From Bacteroidia bacterium (GTDB lineage Bacteria > Bacteroidota > Bacteroidia > Chitinophagales > Chitinophagaceae): a stretch of 64,000 nt of DNA. The position numbers and the translations under genes were made by a program. The notes under the pieces were generated by a model. It was given only the letters and a program-made list of their open reading frames with translations, was not told the DNA's origin and ran no database searches. Positions 62,283-64,000 of the stretch are shown piece by piece; position 1 is the stretch's first letter; every line of letters begins with the position of its first letter. The stretch is taken from contig JAUHYD010000013.1 of the NCBI GenBank assembly GCA_030426665.1, positions 80,094-144,093 on the forward strand. The letters are read 5' to 3'.

Positions 62283-62837
62283 ATGAAAAAGATTGTAACA
62301 GTAGCATTTGCAGTGGTATTGCTGATAACCACAAGTCTGACAAACCTATTTGCCAAGAAAGAGGTAATGGTAGGTGGTGCACCCATGTATCCGACAAAGA
62401 ACATTGTAGAGAATGCAGTAAACTCAAAAGATCATACAACACTGGTAGCAGCCGTAAAGGCAGCGGGGCTGGTGCCGACATTGCAGAGTGATGGGCCGTT
62501 CACCGTTTTTGCACCAACAAATGCTGCATTTGAGATGTTGCCAAAGGGCACCGTTGAGGCATTGTTGAAACCGGAGGCTAAAAGCAGACTGACGGGTGTA
62601 CTGACCTATCATGTAGTTGCCGGCAACGTAGATGCAAAAGACTTAATGAAAATGATAAAAAAGGGGAACGGAAAAGCAACATTAAAAACTGTTCAGGGTG
62701 GTGAGTTGACCATCATGAAAAAGGACAAAAAGCTATGGATTAAAGATAGCAAGGGTACAGTGGCAATGGTTACTATTGCTGATGTTCGCCAGAAGAATGG
62801 TGTTATTCATGTAATAGACAAAGTGTTGCTGCCTTAA
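62283..62837 (+). CDS. Secreted fasciclin-domain protein
   Basis: A 184-residue protein with a signal peptide (residues 1-24, TVAFAVVLLITTSLTNLFA) and one fasciclin (FAS1) domain: LVAAVKAAGLVPTLQSDGPF, TVFAPTNAAFEMLP, LTYHVVAGNVDA and IHVIDKVLLP. FAS1 domains mediate cell adhesion or matrix binding. The domain is complete and the gene is followed by a strong terminator. Confidence 0.9.
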   Translation: MKKIVTVAFAVVLLITTSLTNLFAKKEVMVGGAPMYPTKNIVENAVNSKDHTTLVAAVKAAGLVPTLQSDGPFTVFAPTNAAFEMLPKGTVEALLKPEAKSRLTGVLTYHVVAGNVDAKDLMKMIKKGNGKATLKTVQGGELTIMKKDKKLWIKDSKGTVAMVTIADVRQKNGVIHVIDKVLLP

Positions 62838-62867
62838 TTTGTTCTTTCATACTGATTGATGTTATCT

Positions 62868-62892
62868 TTGGGGGGGGAGTTATTCCCCCCAA
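62868..62892 (+). terminator. Terminator after the fasciclin gene
   Basis: A G-run and C-run stem (ttgggggg / ccccccaa) with a short loop is followed by ttttt, about 30 bases after the stop. Confidence 0.8.
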
Positions 62893-62908
62893 TTTTTAAT
62901 ATTCAACG

Positions 62909-64000
62909 TTGAGCAAGGAGAGCATATCGGTATTCGATATTTTTAAGATAGGAGTTGGGCCGAGTAGTTCACACACTTTGGGTCCGTGGCGCGCTGCATT
63001 GAGGTTTGTAGATACGCTCAATGCGAGGGGGCTGAACACTGTTCAGAGCGTAAAAGTGTTGCTGTATGGCTCTTTGGCAAAGACGGGAAAAGGGCATGGT
63101 ACAGATGTGGCCGTATTGATGGGGCTTATGGGAGCAGACCCTGTGACGTTTGATGTCAATCTGATTACACCGGCCATTGATAGGGTTAAGACCCAGAGCA
63201 TGATTCTGTTGGGGGGCGAGCAAGAGATTGCTCTAAACTTCAAGTCTGATGTTGTTTTTCTCATGACCGAAAGCCTGCAATATCATCCCAATGCACTCAC
63301 GTTTTTGTGTTCGTTTGATAATGGTGATGAAATAGCCGAGACATTCTTCTCCATAGGTGGTGGCTTTGTCATCAAGGAGGGAGAGGAAAGCGGCAACGGA
63401 GCGTTTGTAGACCTTCCACATCCTATAGATAATGCCTCCTTCCTTTTGGCAGCGTGCGACAAAACGGGATTAGATATTTCTGATGTGGTAATGGAGAACG
63501 AACGTATCTGGCGATCAGATGCCGCTACAAAGGCGGGGGTCTTGAAGATATGGGAAGTAATGCGTTCCTGTATTTACCGGGGGTGTCATGAGCGGGGAGA
63601 ACTACCGGGTGGGCTAAAGGTAAAGAGACGCGCTGCAGAGCTGAATTCCAAACTGGTAAAAGATAATGTGTATAACAACTATGACGAATGGTTGGCGTTG
63701 ATAAAGCGCGGAGGCAGTTCTTTTAAAACCACCCTCGACTGGGTAAGCTGTTTCGCACTGGCGGTGAATGAAGAAAATGCCTCTTTTGGCAGAGTAGTAA
63801 CCGCTCCCACCAATGGGGCAGCAGGGGTAGTGCCTGCAGTGCTACACTACTTTCTGGCTTTCTGTGATGTGGATGACGAAGAAAAAATAGTTAAGTTTTT
63901 ATTGACAGCGTCAGAGATTGGTAGCATCTTTAAGAAAGGAGCCACCTTGTCTGCCGCTATGGGCGGCTGTCAGGCAGAGATAGGGGTTTCTTCTTCTATG
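62909..64000 (+). CDS. sdaA: L-serine ammonia-lyase, 3' end outside window
   Basis: A single-chain iron-sulphur L-serine dehydratase that converts serine to pyruvate and ammonia. From a TTG at 62909 the product begins [20 protein letters not shown] and continues [15 protein letters not shown], the conserved beta-domain start. The alpha-domain segment [19 protein letters not shown] and the Cys-containing end of the visible part ([14 protein letters not shown]), which should contribute to the 4Fe-4S cluster, are present. There are 364 codons without a stop, and the gene continues past the right edge. A stop just upstream at 62897 limits the start to TTG 62909 or the ACG before it. Confidence 0.9.
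   Translation, partial: MSKESISVFDIFKIGVGPSSSHTLGPWRAALRFVDTLNARGLNTVQSVKVLLYGSLAKTGKGHGTDVAVLMGLMGADPVTFDVNLITPAIDRVKTQSMILLGGEQEIALNFKSDVVFLMTESLQYHPNALTFLCSFDNGDEIAETFFSIGGGFVIKEGEESGNGAFVDLPHPIDNASFLLAACDKTGLDISDVVMENERIWRSDAATKAGVLKIWEVMRSCIYRGCHERGELPGGLKVKRRAAELNSKLVKDNVYNNYDEWLALIKRGGSSFKTTLDWVSCFALAVNEENASFGRVVTAPTNGAAGVVPAVLHYFLAFCDVDDEEKIVKFLLTASEIGSIFKKGATLSAAMGGCQAEIGVSSSM

Overview
The window looks like a chromosome segment of a Bacteroidota bacterium, most likely Chitinophagaceae or a relative. The support is a Bacteroidota-type PAS histidine kinase, TPR-linked class III cyclases, a stand-alone HsdR_N protein, fasciclin and CarboxypepD_reg-like secreted proteins, a Bacteroidota-type tyrosine recombinase, TAnnTTTG-type promoter boxes and few Shine-Dalgarno sites. 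This assignment is inferred from gene content only.

Left flank (1-19.4 kb): end of a secreted protein, a hybrid kinase with its receiver partner, recF divergent from pdhA, a TPR membrane protein, and three tandem TPR-TM-adenylate cyclase paralogues. These are followed by an HD-domain gene whose last codons run into the out-of-frame tail of a lost cyclase. A secreted protein and a GT-C (PIG-V-like) membrane protein follow.

Integrated element (19.437-52.325 kb): the ends are marked by a 15-bp direct repeat in the anticodon region of a tRNA-Leu(CAA) gene. The displaced native 3' half, with CCA and its terminator, lies at the left end. The element supplies a replacement 3' half and terminator at the right end, so the tRNA is chimeric. 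Inside, in order, are a tyrosine recombinase; accessory genes (GIY-YIG, GNAT, a degenerate IS1595-like protein, ParB-like, an orphan C5 methyltransferase); a run of small genes; a tandem pair of unknown wHTH-type proteins; and a replication-type protein with a PolA-like palm and four internal iteron-like repeats. Next come a one-direction cluster (AAA ATPase, repeat protein, DEDDh exonuclease, two DUF262 proteins, WYL regulator), a restriction-modification locus with a Vsr-C5 methyltransferase fusion and two endonucleases, a DUF3800/PD-(D/E)XK/unknown operon, and an Mrr-like endonuclease flanked by tRNA-Leu fragments. Four copies of a 29-bp sequence (33609, 36255, 43246, 47751) fall between these functional blocks, so the element looks assembled from cassettes.

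Right flank (52.4-64 kb): hscB, a saccharopine/alanine dehydrogenase-like enzyme, an HsdR_N protein, an S41 protease, a three-gene ABC-3C type defence system, two secreted proteins, and an L-serine ammonia-lyase cut by the window end. The most unusual material is the cassette structure of the element, the six-gene DUF262/AAA/exonuclease cluster, the replication protein with its own iterons, and the chimeric tRNA.
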